In this document: positions 21,474 to 33,046 of the stretch, piece after piece
How the letters are laid out: every line of letters starts with the position of its first letter
Position numbering within the stretch: position 1 is the first letter of the stretch
Assembly: GCA_039707655.1 (NCBI GenBank)
Contig: CM077666.1
Coordinates: 398,927,886-398,991,885 of the forward strand
From: Elymus sibiricus
Taxonomy: Eukaryota > Streptophyta > Magnoliopsida > Poales > Poaceae
Length of the DNA: 64,000 nucleotides
Direction: 5' to 3'
Notes under the pieces: model-generated
Databases searched by the model: none
What the model saw: only the letters and a program-made list of their open reading frames with translations
What the model was told of the DNA's origin: nothing
Made by a program: the position numbers and the translations under genes

Positions 21474-21576
21474 GGCGCCGCGCGCGTTCCCAAGAAGGCG
21501 CTGCAGGCAAGTGCGGCTCCGTCACCGTGCGGACAGTGCCCGCCGCCAGGGGTTCCGGAATCGTCGCCCCGCATGC

Positions 21577-22221
21577 CTAGTCGGAGTCCTCGCCCTCGCT
21601 CTTGACGCGGCGGGAGTCGTCGTCGCTTCCGCCCCCGCCGGAGGGGGCGGCACCGCTAGAGCTGTCGTCCTCGCTGTAGGAGCCGCTGTAGCTGCCATCC
21701 TCGCTCTCCGCGCAGCACTCCAGACGGCTGCCGGAGATCCTGAAGATCTTCACGAAGAGCGTGGCGGCCCCGTCGTACTTGAATTGGAGGACGTGCCCCC
21801 GCTTCAGGCCGCGGGCGAGGGCGAACGACTTCCACCCCTGCTTCAAGAACATGAAGCCCGAGGGGGTGAACTCCGTCGCCACCCAGGAGGGGCCGTTGCA
21901 GCAGCCGTCGGCCTGCACCCACAAACCCAGGGGCGCGCGTTCTGCCATAGCCTCCGCGAAGGAGTCCGGGAGCCGGAGCCAAGTGCTGGGGTTGCGGTGC
22001 ATGTTCACTATGAATTCATGCGCCGCCTCCGCCGAATGGCTCCTCGCCTGGGGCGGTAGCGCGGCCGCTCCGCCGCGGCCGCCTCGCCCTCCACGCCCGC
22101 GAGCGGCGCCCCTTCCGCGACTGCTGGGCCCGGCGCCGGCAGCCGTCGGGGAGCGCCCGTGCCCCCGGGGCGGAACCTGGGATGCGGCAGCGGAAGCACG
22201 GCCATGCCCTCTCCCCCTCAC
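21577..22221 (-). CDS. antisense B3-domain ORF of the Tat-like element
   Basis: B3 is a plant-specific DNA-binding fold (ABI3/VP1, ARF, REM). The ORF reads 214 residues antisense to gag-pol, just before the 3' LTR. It has an RGRG-rich N-terminus, then a B3-like block from about residue 80: LRLPDSFAEAM, LWVQADGCCNGPSWVATEF, FLKQGWKSFALARGLKRGHVL, FKYDGAATLFVKIF. The C-terminus is acidic and Ser-rich (SEDGSYSGSYSEDDSSS). The first codon in frame is GTG with no upstream ATG, so the original start (expected ATGAGGGGGAGAGG) seems lost by one transition; the rest is open. Extra antisense ORFs are known in Tat/Ogre elements; the B3 identity is from the motifs above. Confidence 0.65.
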   Translation of the reverse strand: MRGRGHGRASAAASQVPPRGHGRSPTAAGAGPSSRGRGAARGRGGRGGRGGAAALPPQARSHSAEAAHEFIVNMHRNPSTWLRLPDSFAEAMAERAPLGLWVQADGCCNGPSWVATEFTPSGFMFLKQGWKSFALARGLKRGHVLQFKYDGAATLFVKIFRISGSRLECCAESEDGSYSGSYSEDDSSSGAAPSGGGGSDDDSRRVKSEGEDSD

Positions 22222-22305
22222 TATCTCTGCGGCGGCTCTAACAAGAAGACGGAGGAGGTTGGAGGAAGGAGAAGATGGGTGGAGGACTCCGGCTCTCCTC
22301 TCCCC

Positions 22306-22312
22306 CTCTTTA
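22306..22312 (-). promoter_or_regulatory. TATA box of the antisense B3 ORF
   Basis: On the minus strand GCATAAAGAGG lies about 85-90 bases upstream of the B3 ORF. It suggests the antisense gene has its own promoter, separate from the LTR. Confidence 0.45.
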
Positions 22313-22568
22313 TGCTCGGCGCGGAGCTCCTCTCGTCGCTCGGCCTTCTCCGGTGTTGGGAATTGAAGGAGTTGGAACGTGCGAAGGAAGGCAATGATGG
22401 CCTCGCGTCGCCCGCGGCAGGTTTTATTTCAGCGCAGGCGGTTACCGAGGCGTCGTGGGAGAAGTGGGGGCGTCCCCCGTCACATCGTGTGCCACGCGTC
22501 GCGCCTGGCCGCAGGCGGTTAGGGCCCGCGCCGTTTTGCCCCCCAGTAGGCGGGAACTTGCGCGCCGC

Positions 22569-22583
22569 GGGCCCGGGGGCTAC
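22569..22583 (+). other. polypurine tract of the Tat-like element
   Basis: GGGCCCGGGGGCTAC abuts the 3' LTR start TGTCGGG at 22584. Confidence 0.5.
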
Positions 22584-23476
22584 TGTCGGGCCCATGGAAC
22601 CCAGGGTATCCAGACCCGTCTGCCTTTGGCCCAGGGCGCAACGCCTGGCGTGGGCCCAACATGCCGTCATCACCAAGCACCTCACCAGGACTCTTCATGA
22701 GGCCTTGGCCTCCTGAGGCCTCCTCCTCAGGAAGTGGCGAGCAAGGCTCGGCATCCTCACCAACGGCCTCGCGAGGCGGCCTCCCGAGGTGGCCTACTCC
22801 CAAAGGCGCCCAAGACGAAGGCCGTTCGGCACAGCCACGCGGTCTGGGGCCCATCACGTGGGTGACGCACGCAATGACGAGCGGCGACAGAGGCCGCGCC
22901 AGTAGGCGCGGATGAAGATGGTTTCCTATTTTGTGTTAAGGGAGCAGGGCCAACTATCTACTCTCCAAAGCGACCCCAAAGGTTGCCCGATCGGCGAGGG
23001 AAGACCAAGACGGCGGGCGTGCAGGGCGGAGGTCATCACCGAGCCCACCGGCGCGTCATGGATCATGCTTTGGCAGGCGAAGACCGCCTTTAGTCAGGAT
23101 AGCCTGAGCGCCTGTCCCCTTTCAAAACCGTCAAGTGTGGCAACCCTTCCCGCCTAAGTTTTCAAGGGGGAAGAGGACCAAGGCTGGTATAAAGGGCAGT
23201 GCTGTCGTTGTAGAGGGAGATCTCGGTTGAGTTCTGCCTCCTCCACCTTGTACGCAAGAACTCTCTTGCCCCTTGCAATCCCAACCACAAGCAGGAGTAG
23301 GGTTTTACACCACAAGGTGGCCCGAACCTGGGTAACCGCTGAGTCCATGGTCCGTTCCTCGCTAGCGCGCTCTCACCATAGCCTCGTCGTTGCTTAGTCG
23401 TGGTAGGAGATGAAGTGGTAGAACGAGCTCACCCCAGTGTTCGAACCTTTGGGTCCCCGGAGCCCGACTTCCGACA
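22584..23476 (+). repeat. 3' LTR of the Tat-like element
   Basis: 893 bp, TG...CA, with TATAAAG at about 23188. It is followed by the target duplication CTATC. Confidence 0.88.
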
Positions 23477-25321
23477 CTATCATGCCAAAAAAGTTTGGCG
23501 TTGACCGACAGGATGGGCGACCGTTTGAATCGCAGCCAAATTTTTGGATCACAACCAACTTTTTGGTCACCGTTATGATTCTGCGTCGGAGTGCTGGCGA
23601 GTCCGTGGTGGCATCCGTCATCAACATTTTGGTACACCCTGTTTTGGTAGGGCTGGCATCGACACCATCTAAACAACTCCTTATAAATCAATATTTCAAT
23701 ATTTTTGATAACAACAGGAAGATTTTGGACTGAACGGGTTGGGGACTGAAACAATCTCTCCAGAGACTATGATGCCGCAGTTTGAACGAGACAAGGTGGT
23801 GGATCTGAACTTCACAACCTGGTAATAACTCCCTTTGCTTACTATCACCCCCCCCCCCCCCTTCAATCCTCCTTTTCTCACTTGGTTTTCTTTCTTTCAC
23901 AATGGATGCTAACATAAAATTTTCGTCACGCCTCTCGGTGGCTGCTGGATGGGAGGCTAAACATCTCTTTCTTTCATGTGCAAAGTCCAAAATGCCCCAA
24001 GGTCATAGCTCTAATGGGTGATGGGATCTTGCATATTTTTGGGCTGCCTAAAAGGCTTCAAAGTCATATCTTCGATACCCACATAAGGGGAATATCCCAA
24101 CAAGGTCCACAATATAAATTATGGATATAACAACCAACTCCAAACATATGTAAATATTGATAAATGGAAATTAAAATCTGAAACAACGGTTGTCCATGGT
24201 CGCTTGGGGCCTAGCGCTACAACTGTGAACATCAATTCATATACTTTTCTGGTGTTCCCTATTATATGTTTTGTATTTCAGGCTTGCTATTTCCTAGAAG
24301 ATTGAGAAATTATTGCTTTAGTCGGGAAAATAGCATAGAGAGTTGTTGATAGTTCCGCCAATTTTTAGCTCGAACTCCTCCACTAAAGGCACAAGCTTCC
24401 TTTAAGTGGGTAAAAATGAGATTTTATCCCAAATCACGGATCTAACAAAGACAATGTTCTATTTGAAGACGAGTTCTTCATCAACTATAGATAGGAGGAC
24501 TCCTAAATGCCTGAAGTTGTTCGAGAGCATCCAAGCTCGTGAACTTTCAATGGGAAGTTGGTGAAGGGAGAAGATTGTCTCGTGATCGTCCTATTAGAGC
24601 TTCTGTGATTTGGAATAAAAAATAGAGGATTAGAATTCATATGCAGTTGCTCACTGTAGCATCGTTTGATTCATGGGAATGAAGCAAAGGAAAATCACAA
24701 GGATTTTCTTTGCATGCTATATCAAAGGAAAAATGTAGGACCTTTAGCATCCATTTCTTTTATTCCTACGTGTAGGATCGAGGCAAAGCATAATGCATGT
24801 GTCAGTAACTCTAATTGGTGTTGGATCGTTGTTATTTAGATTCATGTGTTTTTTGTGATTCTATAATCAAACAATTCATGTCAAGTTTTCATGTGGTTTT
24901 CAATCCTTCATTTTGCATGTGGATTCCTATACTATTCATGTATTTTTCTATTATTATGTTTAAAATTACGCGACTCAAAGAGGCCAGTGGTTGAGCTTAG
25001 ACTTTGAATTTGTGACCCAAGCTCAAGTAAAATAAGGCTAGATCTTAGTGAAATGCACCCAACTAAGAAATAGAATCTCCTAAGGATTTGGATTATAGCT
25101 ATATCTTTGTTCGAGTGCTATGTAGTTTACCCTATTGCTTATCCGTAGTAAGCCTATCTTTCGAGTGTTGTGCTTATAGAATTGTTAGATTATTTGCATC
25201 ATGTATGGTTGTCCAGCTAGACGACTTGTATTTAGTGAACCCTTTGATTCCATGAATTCACCTGTTCACCTCTCCTCTTTAGTCGATACACTTGGTCCAA
25301 CACTAGCTATCGGTTCCATAT
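23477..25321. other. gene-free AT-rich DNA
   Basis: No coding frame with recognisable features. A C-run occurs at about 23849-23862. The part at 24653-24965 ('gattcatgggaatgaag', 'aaggattttctttgcatg') resembles decayed MITE sequence but has no clear ends. Confidence 0.45.
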
Positions 25322-25557
25322 TACCCCTTCGGTCGGGTTTATTAGGCCCCCTTTTATTTTGGGCTGAAGTTTGACCATAGATTTATCTAATATAATGGAA
25401 ACTATATGCCACAAAAATTATACTGTTGGAAACCTCTTTCAAATACAAATTCAATAATATACTTTTTGTTGCATGCAATTTATATTTTCTTAGTCAATAG
25501 ATGGTCAAAGTTTGATCCAAAATACATGGGGTCCAATAAACCTGGACAGAGGGAGTA
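25322..25557. mobile_element. Stowaway-like MITE
   Basis: Flanked by TA, with TIRs CCCCTTCGGTCGGGTTTATT at the left and the complement CTCCCTCTGTCCAGGTTTAT from the right end. About 235 bp, AT-rich, non-coding. Tc1/mariner-derived. Confidence 0.8.
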
Positions 25558-25969
25558 AGTACCAAAAATTGAGATCATATACTCAGGAATAAAGATTTCA
25601 TAATTTACCTAATTACAAGTAGATACTTCATTTGCATTTATATTCCTTTTATGTCCATGTATTTGTTTTTCTTTAAATGTGTTTCACATTGGCACATTAA
25701 ACAATATAGACGATAGAAAGTGATTAAATCAACTCCAACTACTTGGATGAGTAGACAAATTTTGGGGGAAAGAAGAAAGAGAAGATAGCACTCCCCAAAA
25801 GCAATTAACCGCTAATATGATCGTTGACCTATCATCACCATTTCCTTTTACTATATGTCTTATGTGACACTGTCCTCTCCTTACATCCATGACCTCCCTA
25901 TTTCTTGATTCGACTACATGGATGGTTTATTTTGATTTCTATTGCCTTTGACATTAGTTGGTTCCTGTA
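25558..25969. other. intergenic, nothing recognised
   Basis: AT-rich sequence with no open frame or repeat structure that I can support. Confidence 0.45.
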
Positions 25970-28870
25970 AGGGCCGATGTCGCCTAGAAGGGGGGTGACT
26001 AATCGGTGTTTTAAAAATCTTAGGAATGTGGCTTATCCTAAAGTGAAAATAAATTAGGTGGATACTTTTCAAGTATAAATCATGAATATGCTAGGCTTAC
26101 GAAGTGCGCCAACTACTTAAACCAAACAAGGTAATCACTTAAAGGAAACTAGCACGCACAAAGTTTTATCAATGGTACCCCCTGTTCACAAATGTAAGAC
26201 GTTTTGGCAGTTTAATAGCAAGTATGAATTACGGAATTAAATGTGACAAGGGATAAATTATTTTTTTACTGGACATCAATTATCCATTGATACTCTACTC
26301 TCCGTTGGAGAGGCAGAGGACCACCAAGGACCCTCCATGTCACCTTATTCTCTGAGAGCCTCTGCAAACGAAGTATGGGATCCCTTCACTATCACTAGCT
26401 TCTTCCTCCAGTCCGGAGATGACAAGCTCCACAACCACTTCACAATATCCATAAAGGGGCAACTCGGGCCACTTAAAAGACTCCACCAAGAATCCAACTC
26501 TCGGAGTCCCACTTGAACAAATTGATGCAGAGAGCTAAAAAATGCAAATAAAGAAATGTTCAAATCTCTCTCTCTCTCTCTCTCTCTCTGAAACCTCACC
26601 CCAAACCAACTTTTGCAATGGAGGGATGCGAGAAGAGGGGAACAATAAAGGAGGTCAACAACAAGACTGCTAGATTCATGTGATACTTAAGAAGGCCCCT
26701 TTATATAGGGGGCAACCGAATCTGCCCGTTCGGGCTCTCGAGCTCCCCCGAAGTTTCGTCTGATGGTTTCAAACCAAACCTCTAGGTGAAATTCGAGTAA
26801 AACAGAGCTGTTGGATCCTCCTGGAGGTCTATCTCGAAGGTCCATCCAGATTTCAGGCTAGCTCGGAGGTCCACCCAAAGGTTATTCCGGAACTTCCGGG
26901 ACACAAAAACAACCAACACGAGAACATGCATAGCTTTCACATACGACCTCTTCTTTTGATGATCTTGCCTCCTTTAAAGATATAAAAACAAGCTCAAGGT
27001 ACTCATATATAGAACCAACCAAGATTAAGCAAAATGGAGGATGAAACACATGAAAATGTTTGAGAAATCTAAGCATAACGCGATCAAGTTACTCGCCAAA
27101 TAACCCCTCTTGATAGTATGTGTATCAACCCTATAATCTGATCTCCTAGCAAGCACCTTGAGACCGAAAAAACTAGGAAAACCTACTAAAGGCATACTTT
27201 TACTTTGCGCATTCCACTTTAGCTTGATGATGAAGTTCATGATTGCCTCAAGTAGGAATGCTTCTCTTGGCCACAATTACGTTATCAAGATTCTTAATTT
27301 TCTTCCCCATATTGCAATGATGGAAGAGTTCACTTAAGCAAACATTCACATGCCCATTACCACCAAATGGACCACAAGCTTGAAGCATATAATCCCTTGG
27401 GATGATCATCTTGAACTTGCACTATTCAACATTCATGACCATATCCACGGTATGTCATGCTCACATAGACAACTTGAAATCTTTCTTTTGATGTGAGCCC
27501 ATGAGTATCATCGAACTCACATAGACATAGAAAACAGATAGTAGGAGTCAGTTTACAAAGCACAATTCACAATTGCTTACCATTACACAAGATCACTTGA
27601 TCCCAGATGGGTACATCATTTATGTTTTTGTGCTGACCATCTAGAATTCAATCTTTCAGTTTCATGTTGGTTAACCTTTATCTTTACTCCATGCTCTATT
27701 TTGGTGTCTTGAAAGCAACACTGAACTCTTTACTTCATTTCATTGCTTTAATACTTGTTCATGAATATTTAAATTCTTTCATGACCACATTCAGTTTCTC
27801 CATGAATATCATATTGGTAATTTGTTCTTCTAGATGCTCCATCACAACCTCTTGAGAGAAAATGAATTCTTAACTTCAGTTGCTTACTTCAAGACTTGAT
27901 CAACCATGGCCCAACTCATGAGCTCATCATGACCTTATTTTCATGCCATATCTAGATTTCTTCTCTTTAATAATTCTCTCGAGGTCTTAATCCTTCATCG
28001 CCCAACTCATAAGTCAATCACGACAACCTTCGAGTTCCTCGAATGAACTTCACCTTGATCATATCTTGTTCGTGACATAGATTCAGTTTGATCATATTTG
28101 ATTCAATCATTGACTCAAACTTGATACCATGAAGCATTCCTTTTGCTTCTTCTTGATCATAATATATTCATCTCTTCATATGAATGGTCTGGATGCATAT
28201 GTTATTCAGTACATGTACTCCAGCTTGATCATACTTGATTCAATTATTTAGCTCAATCTTGATGCCATGATGGATTTGTCTTTTTCTTCTTGATCTTCAT
28301 CTCTTGATCTCAATGATCTTGATGCATATCTTTTTCATCACATGGACTTCACCTTGATCATACTTGATTCAATCATTGAACTCAATCATGATGCCTTGAA
28401 GCATTTCTTTTGTTTTCTTCATCATAATATATTCATCCCTTGATCTCGATGATCTTGATGCATATCTTGATGTTTATGACATTCATCCTAAATCCATCCA
28501 ATACACTTCGTGCATCACCTATGGAGCATTTATTCATATAGTATAACTCAATGCAACTATTGCTCCATAGGAATTGTCGTTCATTACCAAGCCCACACAG
28601 GGGAACTTCATGCTTTTTATCCTTATAACATTTCTTCATCTATATCTCAATGCAATTGTTGCTCCATAGGATTTGACACTCACTACCAACACTCAATGCA
28701 TATCATTATCTTGATGGTTTTCATATTTTGATCCATCCAATGTTCTCCATGCATTACCTATGGAACTTTCCCTTACATATATCTCAATGAAACCTTAACT
28801 CCATAAGGATTGTCGTTAATCATCAAAACTACTCATGAGGGCTACATGAACTTTAAGTGGCCCATTAAGT
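25970..28870. mobile_element. probable degenerate Copia (SIRE/Maximus-like) LTR remnant
   Basis: The start TGTAAGGGCCGATGTCGCC followed by 'ctagaaggggggtgac' and the end region ('ttgtcgttaatcatcaaaac', 'tcatgagggctacatg') resemble the edges of the multi-kb Copia LTRs common in wheat. The middle has 'ccggaacttccgggac' words also typical of them. There is no PBS, gag or pol and no second LTR, so it would be a solo or truncated LTR. The call rests on recognition only. A (CT)n tract lies at about 26564-26588. Confidence 0.35.
28065..28480. repeat. three tandem repeats of about 135 bp
   Basis: Three units start near 28070, 28214 and 28345. Each contains 'cttgatcata-ttgattcaat', a 'gatgcc-tga' word, 'tcttcttgatc' and 'gatgcatat'. 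They lie inside the probable Copia LTR and are followed by a second pair built on 'ctcaatgcaa-t-ttgctcca' near 28548 and 28647. Confidence 0.6.
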
Positions 28871-29494
28871 GTGTCAACTTTAATAAAGATATGGCCGCAA
28901 TGGCTAATGGTGCATATGTTAACTCATCACAACTACTAAGATATGGTGGCAATGGCTAATGGTGCATATGTTGAAAAGAGGATGGTGCGCCCATTGCAAG
29001 GCTATGCCTCCTCAACACGTCTCCTAACCTTCTTACATCTTGACACGAGAAGGGCGAGTGCTTGCCTCCTTCCTAGCAACTTGCATATATGTTTTTTTTA
29101 AATTGCATTCGAACTATAGTTGATTATTCCTCTTGTATGTATCTCAGTCAAAGCCTTCTCAAGATCATTCCCGTGATCTCAACCACTATTTTGTATCATT
29201 TCTAGATACTTTAAGATGCTTTTGCTACATTTAACCGACTTGTCAAGTAAAATAATATGGATTTAATTGACATTGCTAAATCAACATCGTAGATATATTT
29301 GTGGCATTTGACTTCTGCATAGGTTTTCCAAGAGTCAGAGGTCATGCCAAGCTTAGACCATAGAGGGTATCAAAGTTCTGGAGTTCCCTTCTTTCGGTTG
29401 AAATTTGTTTTGTCCGTCTTCATTCGGAATCATGTCCAGTTGTAAACAAACAATTGCTTGGTCGAAAGGTCCAGATGAAAGGGCTTAAACCGAG
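28871..29494. other. gene-free DNA
   Basis: A short direct repeat ('atggtgcatatgtt' with 'agatatgg-cgcaatggctaa') occurs at about 28888-28975. Nothing coding. Confidence 0.4.
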
Positions 29495-29735
29495 TATTCC
29501 CTCCATCCATATATACAAGGCCTAATACGATTTTTGAGGTTACCATTGACCACATGTTAGAGTAATAATATATGACATGTATGTTACACAAAGCATACCA
29601 TCAAATTCGCGAGAGAAAGGAGTTTCTAATGATATTATTTTTATATCATACATCTTATATATTAAGTTCTTTACCAATTGTCAAACGCAACCTCGAAATA
29701 CGTATTAGGCCATATATATATGGATGGAGGGAGTA
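29495..29735. mobile_element. Stowaway-like MITE
   Basis: TA-flanked, about 240 bp. The left TIR TTCCCTCCATCCATATAT pairs with the right end 'atatatatggatggaggg'. The pairing continues inward through GGCCTAATACG and 'cgtattaggcc'. Confidence 0.85.
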
Positions 29736-29787
29736 CGAGCGATCATAGAAAGGGAAGTGTTTTGCATCAATTAAGTCAAGCGAATGC

Positions 29788-30060
29788 AATCATAAGGCTG
29801 CTCGCAGCGGGAAGTGTCATATACTATCATGCATATGATACTAACTCCATAGTGCATAGTATCATAGGTTGATATCATAGTAATCTCATTTGTTGACATG
29901 CATGACATATACTAGTACATCATTTAATATGATACGATATCATATCATGATACTCAATCCTCCATTTCCTTATTTAATTGGTGTCACCTCAGCAAAAATA
30001 CCTAGTTGGGATGCATGATACTACCTATGATACTCACCAACTCCAACAACGATCACTTTA
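29788..30060. mobile_element. Tourist/Harbinger-like MITE, one clear end
   Basis: TAA followed by GGCTGCTCGCAGCGGG, then several 'atgatact' and 'tatcatgcat' words, match a Triticeae MITE type I recognise. The right terminus is eroded. Confidence 0.4.
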
Positions 30061-30150
30061 CATTCTTCTTATATAGATTGTCAAAACCTTTTATGCTCCC
30101 TGCACCGTTATAAAGGTATACCATCAACCTGAAAATTCCCTCTTACGACT

Positions 30151-30764
30151 CAGGGTGGGCATTCAGATACCGAAAACCGAACCAAATTAACCGAATTGTT
30201 GGGTATTTCGCTTTTCGGGTTCAGGTTCGGTTCCTATTTTATCTGCGAGGTGAGACGTTGGATGCAGGCCTTCTTTCGGTTATTTTGGTCTATTCGGATA
30301 ACAAAAGATGATAATCGATCAGCGCCCGAAACCTGAACTCTCACCTAAAATAGGAACAGGACCCGAACCCGAAAACTGAAATACCCAACAATTCGGACAA
30401 TTCAGGTCGGTTTGGGTTCGGTTTTCGGCACCCGAATGTCCACCCTGAGTCCCCACTGCACTGTGAGCCCGCTTTCTTCGCCCCCCTTCGCCACTGGCCT
30501 CCGTCGGCACCGTGTGGCCGCAAACGAGACACGTCTGCGCTCTGTGCCAGTCATCTCTGATGGGTGTCGATTGGTTTGTACGGGTATCCGAAAAACCGAA
30601 CCAACGAAATCGGTCAGTACGGGTACCCCAAAGACCGAACCAACGAAATCGGTCAATACGGGTTCGGTCTTTTGTGTGGGCAGAGGTGAATTCGGTTCTT
30701 GTTTTTGAGAACCCGAATCGCCCGAAGACCCAAAAAAAAACTAGATACCCGAATGCCTACCCTG
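30151..30764. mobile_element. hAT-like inverted-repeat element, possibly compound
   Basis: CAGGGTGGGCATTC at 30151 pairs with GTCCACCCTG ending at 30447, with arms of about 105 bp. A second outward end, GAATGCCTACCCTG, closes at 30764. Between 30447 and 30764 the words 'ccgaaccaacgaaatcggtc' and 'gtacgggt' recur. The flank TTACGACT (30143-30150) reappears as TTACGACC at 30770-30777, five bases off the outer end, so the target duplication is suggestive but not clean. Confidence 0.5.
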
Positions 30765-31584
30765 ACAAGTTACGACCTTTCCGCATGCGTAGAGTACCTT
30801 CCCGCTGCTGCCTATCTGGCATTTTTTTTTAATTTAGATTGGAGTTGACGAATTTATATAAATAAAAAAAAACGTGCGACCAAGTGGTTAAGAGCTGTTA
30901 GTTAGGGCGCGTCCAACCACATTGTCTACGGCGGTGCATTGCGACGTCTTAACCGAAGCCCCCATCGCGCCATTAACAATGACACTCTATTCTCTCGCAA
31001 GCAAGCAAGCAAGAGGATCCGTCCACGCCCACGCCCACGCGTCATGCGTGCCATCGAGACGCCCATACCAGAACAGCAGGTAGCAGCACGTACGCAGGGA
31101 GAGGTCAGGAATAGTTAATGGCCGTACGGCGATCCACCGGCACCGGCAGACACCGACAAGACAATTTGGCACTGGCCTCGCCGATCACGGATGCCACTCC
31201 AACCGCACCACCGGACAAGGCCATCGCGCCCGAATCCGCCGTTATTATACGCTTCGTAATATCAGAGCCTCTAAACCAAGGCCAACCAAGATCGAAGAAG
31301 GTGCGTGAAGCCTTCGTCTCCGTCGTCGTTTGCCCCCCTGTTACGTGCACGCCGTGATTATATTAATGCCGTCGCTTTCGCCGTCCTTTCCTCCAACCTC
31401 CATTGTTTAGCCACTGGCCCACGCCCTGCCGCCCCCTCAAATGCTTAAGTATCGGCGCTCTCGAGGCCTTGGAGTGTACGTGTCCCAGTGCGGAGGTGGC
31501 GGTAAGAACCAGCCAAAGCTTTGTCATTCCATAGGTGTGTCCAGGATCCTCGTTAGCCGTGACCACCGGAGAATTCTTGGAGAA
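30765..31584. other. upstream region of the cyclin gene
   Basis: No gene seen. GC content rises from about 31100, as expected near a grass promoter. A short repeat 'gcaagcaagcaagc' lies near 30998 and 'cacgcccacgcccacgc' near 31023. I could not settle on a TATA box. Confidence 0.4.
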
Positions 31585-32280
31585 ATGGCTTCCGCCGAGC
31601 TAGGGTCGGACGCGTGCGGCTTCCCCTGCGGCGACGACGGCGCGATGGTGGCGCTCTCGCCGACGGTCGTCGTGTCGGTGCTCGCGTCTCTGCTGGAGCG
31701 GCACATCGCCCGCAACGAGAGGGCCTTGGCCGGGGCAACCGCCGGCCATGGCCCTGAGGCGTCCGGCGAGGACGCGAGGAGGGCCGCGGCCTTCGACGGC
31801 GGCACGGTGCTGGACATGGGCATGCGGGAGTTCCTGGAGCGGTTCTCCCGGTACGCGCACGTGTCGCCGCAGGTGTACGTGGTGGCGTACGCCTACCTGG
31901 ACCGGCTCCGCCGCGGCGGCGAGGGCACCGGGGCTGTGCGCGTCGTGGCGACCAACGCGCAGCGGCTGCTCACCGCGGCCATCCTCGTGGCCTCCAAGTT
32001 CGTGGAGGACAGGAACTACAAGAACTCCTACTTCGCGGCGGTGGGCGGTCTGAGCGCGGCGGAGCTGAGCTCGCTGGAGCTGGACTTCCTCTTCCTGATG
32101 CGGTTCAGGCTCAACGTGAGCGTGAGCGTGTTCCGGAGCTACTGCCGGCACCTGGAGAGGGAGGTGGGCCACGGCGGTGGGTACCAGGTCGAGAGGTGCC
32201 TGGAGAAGGCCCTCCCCGTCTCCTCCGGGGAGGCGCAGAGGCAGCACCGGCAGGCGCCAGCGGCGGCAGCAGCTCAGTGA
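31585..32280 (+). CDS. P-type (U-type) cyclin, CYCP2/CYCU1-like
   Basis: P-type cyclins are short proteins related to yeast PHO80; they bind A-type CDKs and link phosphate or sugar status to division. Start chosen at ATG 31585, because the in-frame codons upstream look untranslated. The 231 residues begin MASAELGSDACGFPCG. The cyclin domain runs from about residue 30: VVVSVLASLLERHIARNERA, MREFLERFSRYAHVSPQVYV, VAYAYLDRL, NAQRLLTAAILVASKFVEDR, YFAAVGGLSAAELSSLELDF. The tail HLEREVGHGGGYQVERCLE is the signature that points to the U1/P2 subgroup. It is single-exon and intact, with strongly GC-rich codon use like other grass genes. The C-terminal Ala-rich end is slightly unusual. Confidence 0.88.
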   Translation: MASAELGSDACGFPCGDDGAMVALSPTVVVSVLASLLERHIARNERALAGATAGHGPEASGEDARRAAAFDGGTVLDMGMREFLERFSRYAHVSPQVYVVAYAYLDRLRRGGEGTGAVRVVATNAQRLLTAAILVASKFVEDRNYKNSYFAAVGGLSAAELSSLELDFLFLMRFRLNVSVSVFRSYCRHLEREVGHGGGYQVERCLEKALPVSSGEAQRQHRQAPAAAAAQ

Positions 32281-33046
32281 AAGGCCCTCGTCAACCAGGA
32301 CGCACTAAAGACTAAGGTGGCCGCAGCCATTGACGGCAGCCGCACGAGCTCACCGCCGTGGCGTGTGCCGCGTCGTGACAAGATCGAGTGCCCACACGGG
32401 CTGTACGTACATAATCGTAGAAAGTTTGCTAACTTGCATGTGTTAGCAGTTGTACTTGTACACACAACCTCGATTGGAAAAAGAACCGATGCGAGGATTA
32501 GTAAGAAAAAATCTATCTTTTTACTCTGTTTATGCGGGCACCATGACAAACAACTGCTTTTTAGCAGCTAAACAGTCGACAGAGACCGGCAGATCGAGTG
32601 AGAATTGTAACAAAATATCTTTCCCATTTACGTAGCATAAAGAGAAGGGGACACCTTTCCGTGACCCCCGGCCCATGATCATGCCAACCGACGGGAACAA
32701 ATGATTCCATACCACTTTCTTAATCTACAAATGATTAGAACGTGTCAGTACCGAAGGTAGCCTCCACAATCTTCTTCATTTTCTCTTCGAAAATGTGTGA
32801 TTGTGTCGTCGGTGCGACATCATATCATCGGCCAATAACATTGCCGATGATGAAAAGGTGGCAGGCACGGCACGGCACGGCACATCCCCGGCACGCTGCA
32901 GCAACCCCATCAAACCCCCACAGGGATACGGAAAAGGACTCGTATCTTCCACCCATTGGCGGATCAGATCCTGACAGTGCAGCTGCACCCCTGGCCTGGC
33001 CTGGTCCATCCATGTGCAGACAGAATTCCAAAAGGCTTACGGCAAA
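32281..33046. other. downstream of the cyclin gene, no gene
   Basis: Possible 3' UTR to about 32480, then unrelated DNA with a short 'ggcacggcacggcac' repeat at about 32864-32882. Open frames are short and featureless. Confidence 0.4.

Larger units (their letters stand above)
7660..23476 (+). mobile_element. Tat-like Ty3/Gypsy retrotransposon, complete ends, nested
   Basis: Two LTRs (7660-8562 and 22584-23476), both TGTCGGGCCC...CTTCCGACA, are flanked by the 5-bp target duplication CTATC (7655-7659 and 23477-23481). The order is LTR, PBS, gag, protease, RT remnant, integrase tail, long 3' region with an antisense B3 ORF, polypurine tract, LTR, which fits the Tat/Retand group. The element is about 8.4 kb once the nested element at 14042-21473 is removed. 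Gag-pol is broken by frameshifts, stops and deletions, so it cannot be autonomous. The family name is not known to me. Confidence 0.88.

Noticed and set aside
13401..21576. Treating 13401-14041 and 21474-21576 as separate intergenic pieces
   Set aside because: The GGCGC duplication and continuous GC-rich style show they are one region of the Tat-like element split by the nested insertion.
30319..30708. Frames rich in PNRP/TEPTK repeats
   Set aside because: Generated by the 'ccgaac' inverted repeats of the hAT-like element.
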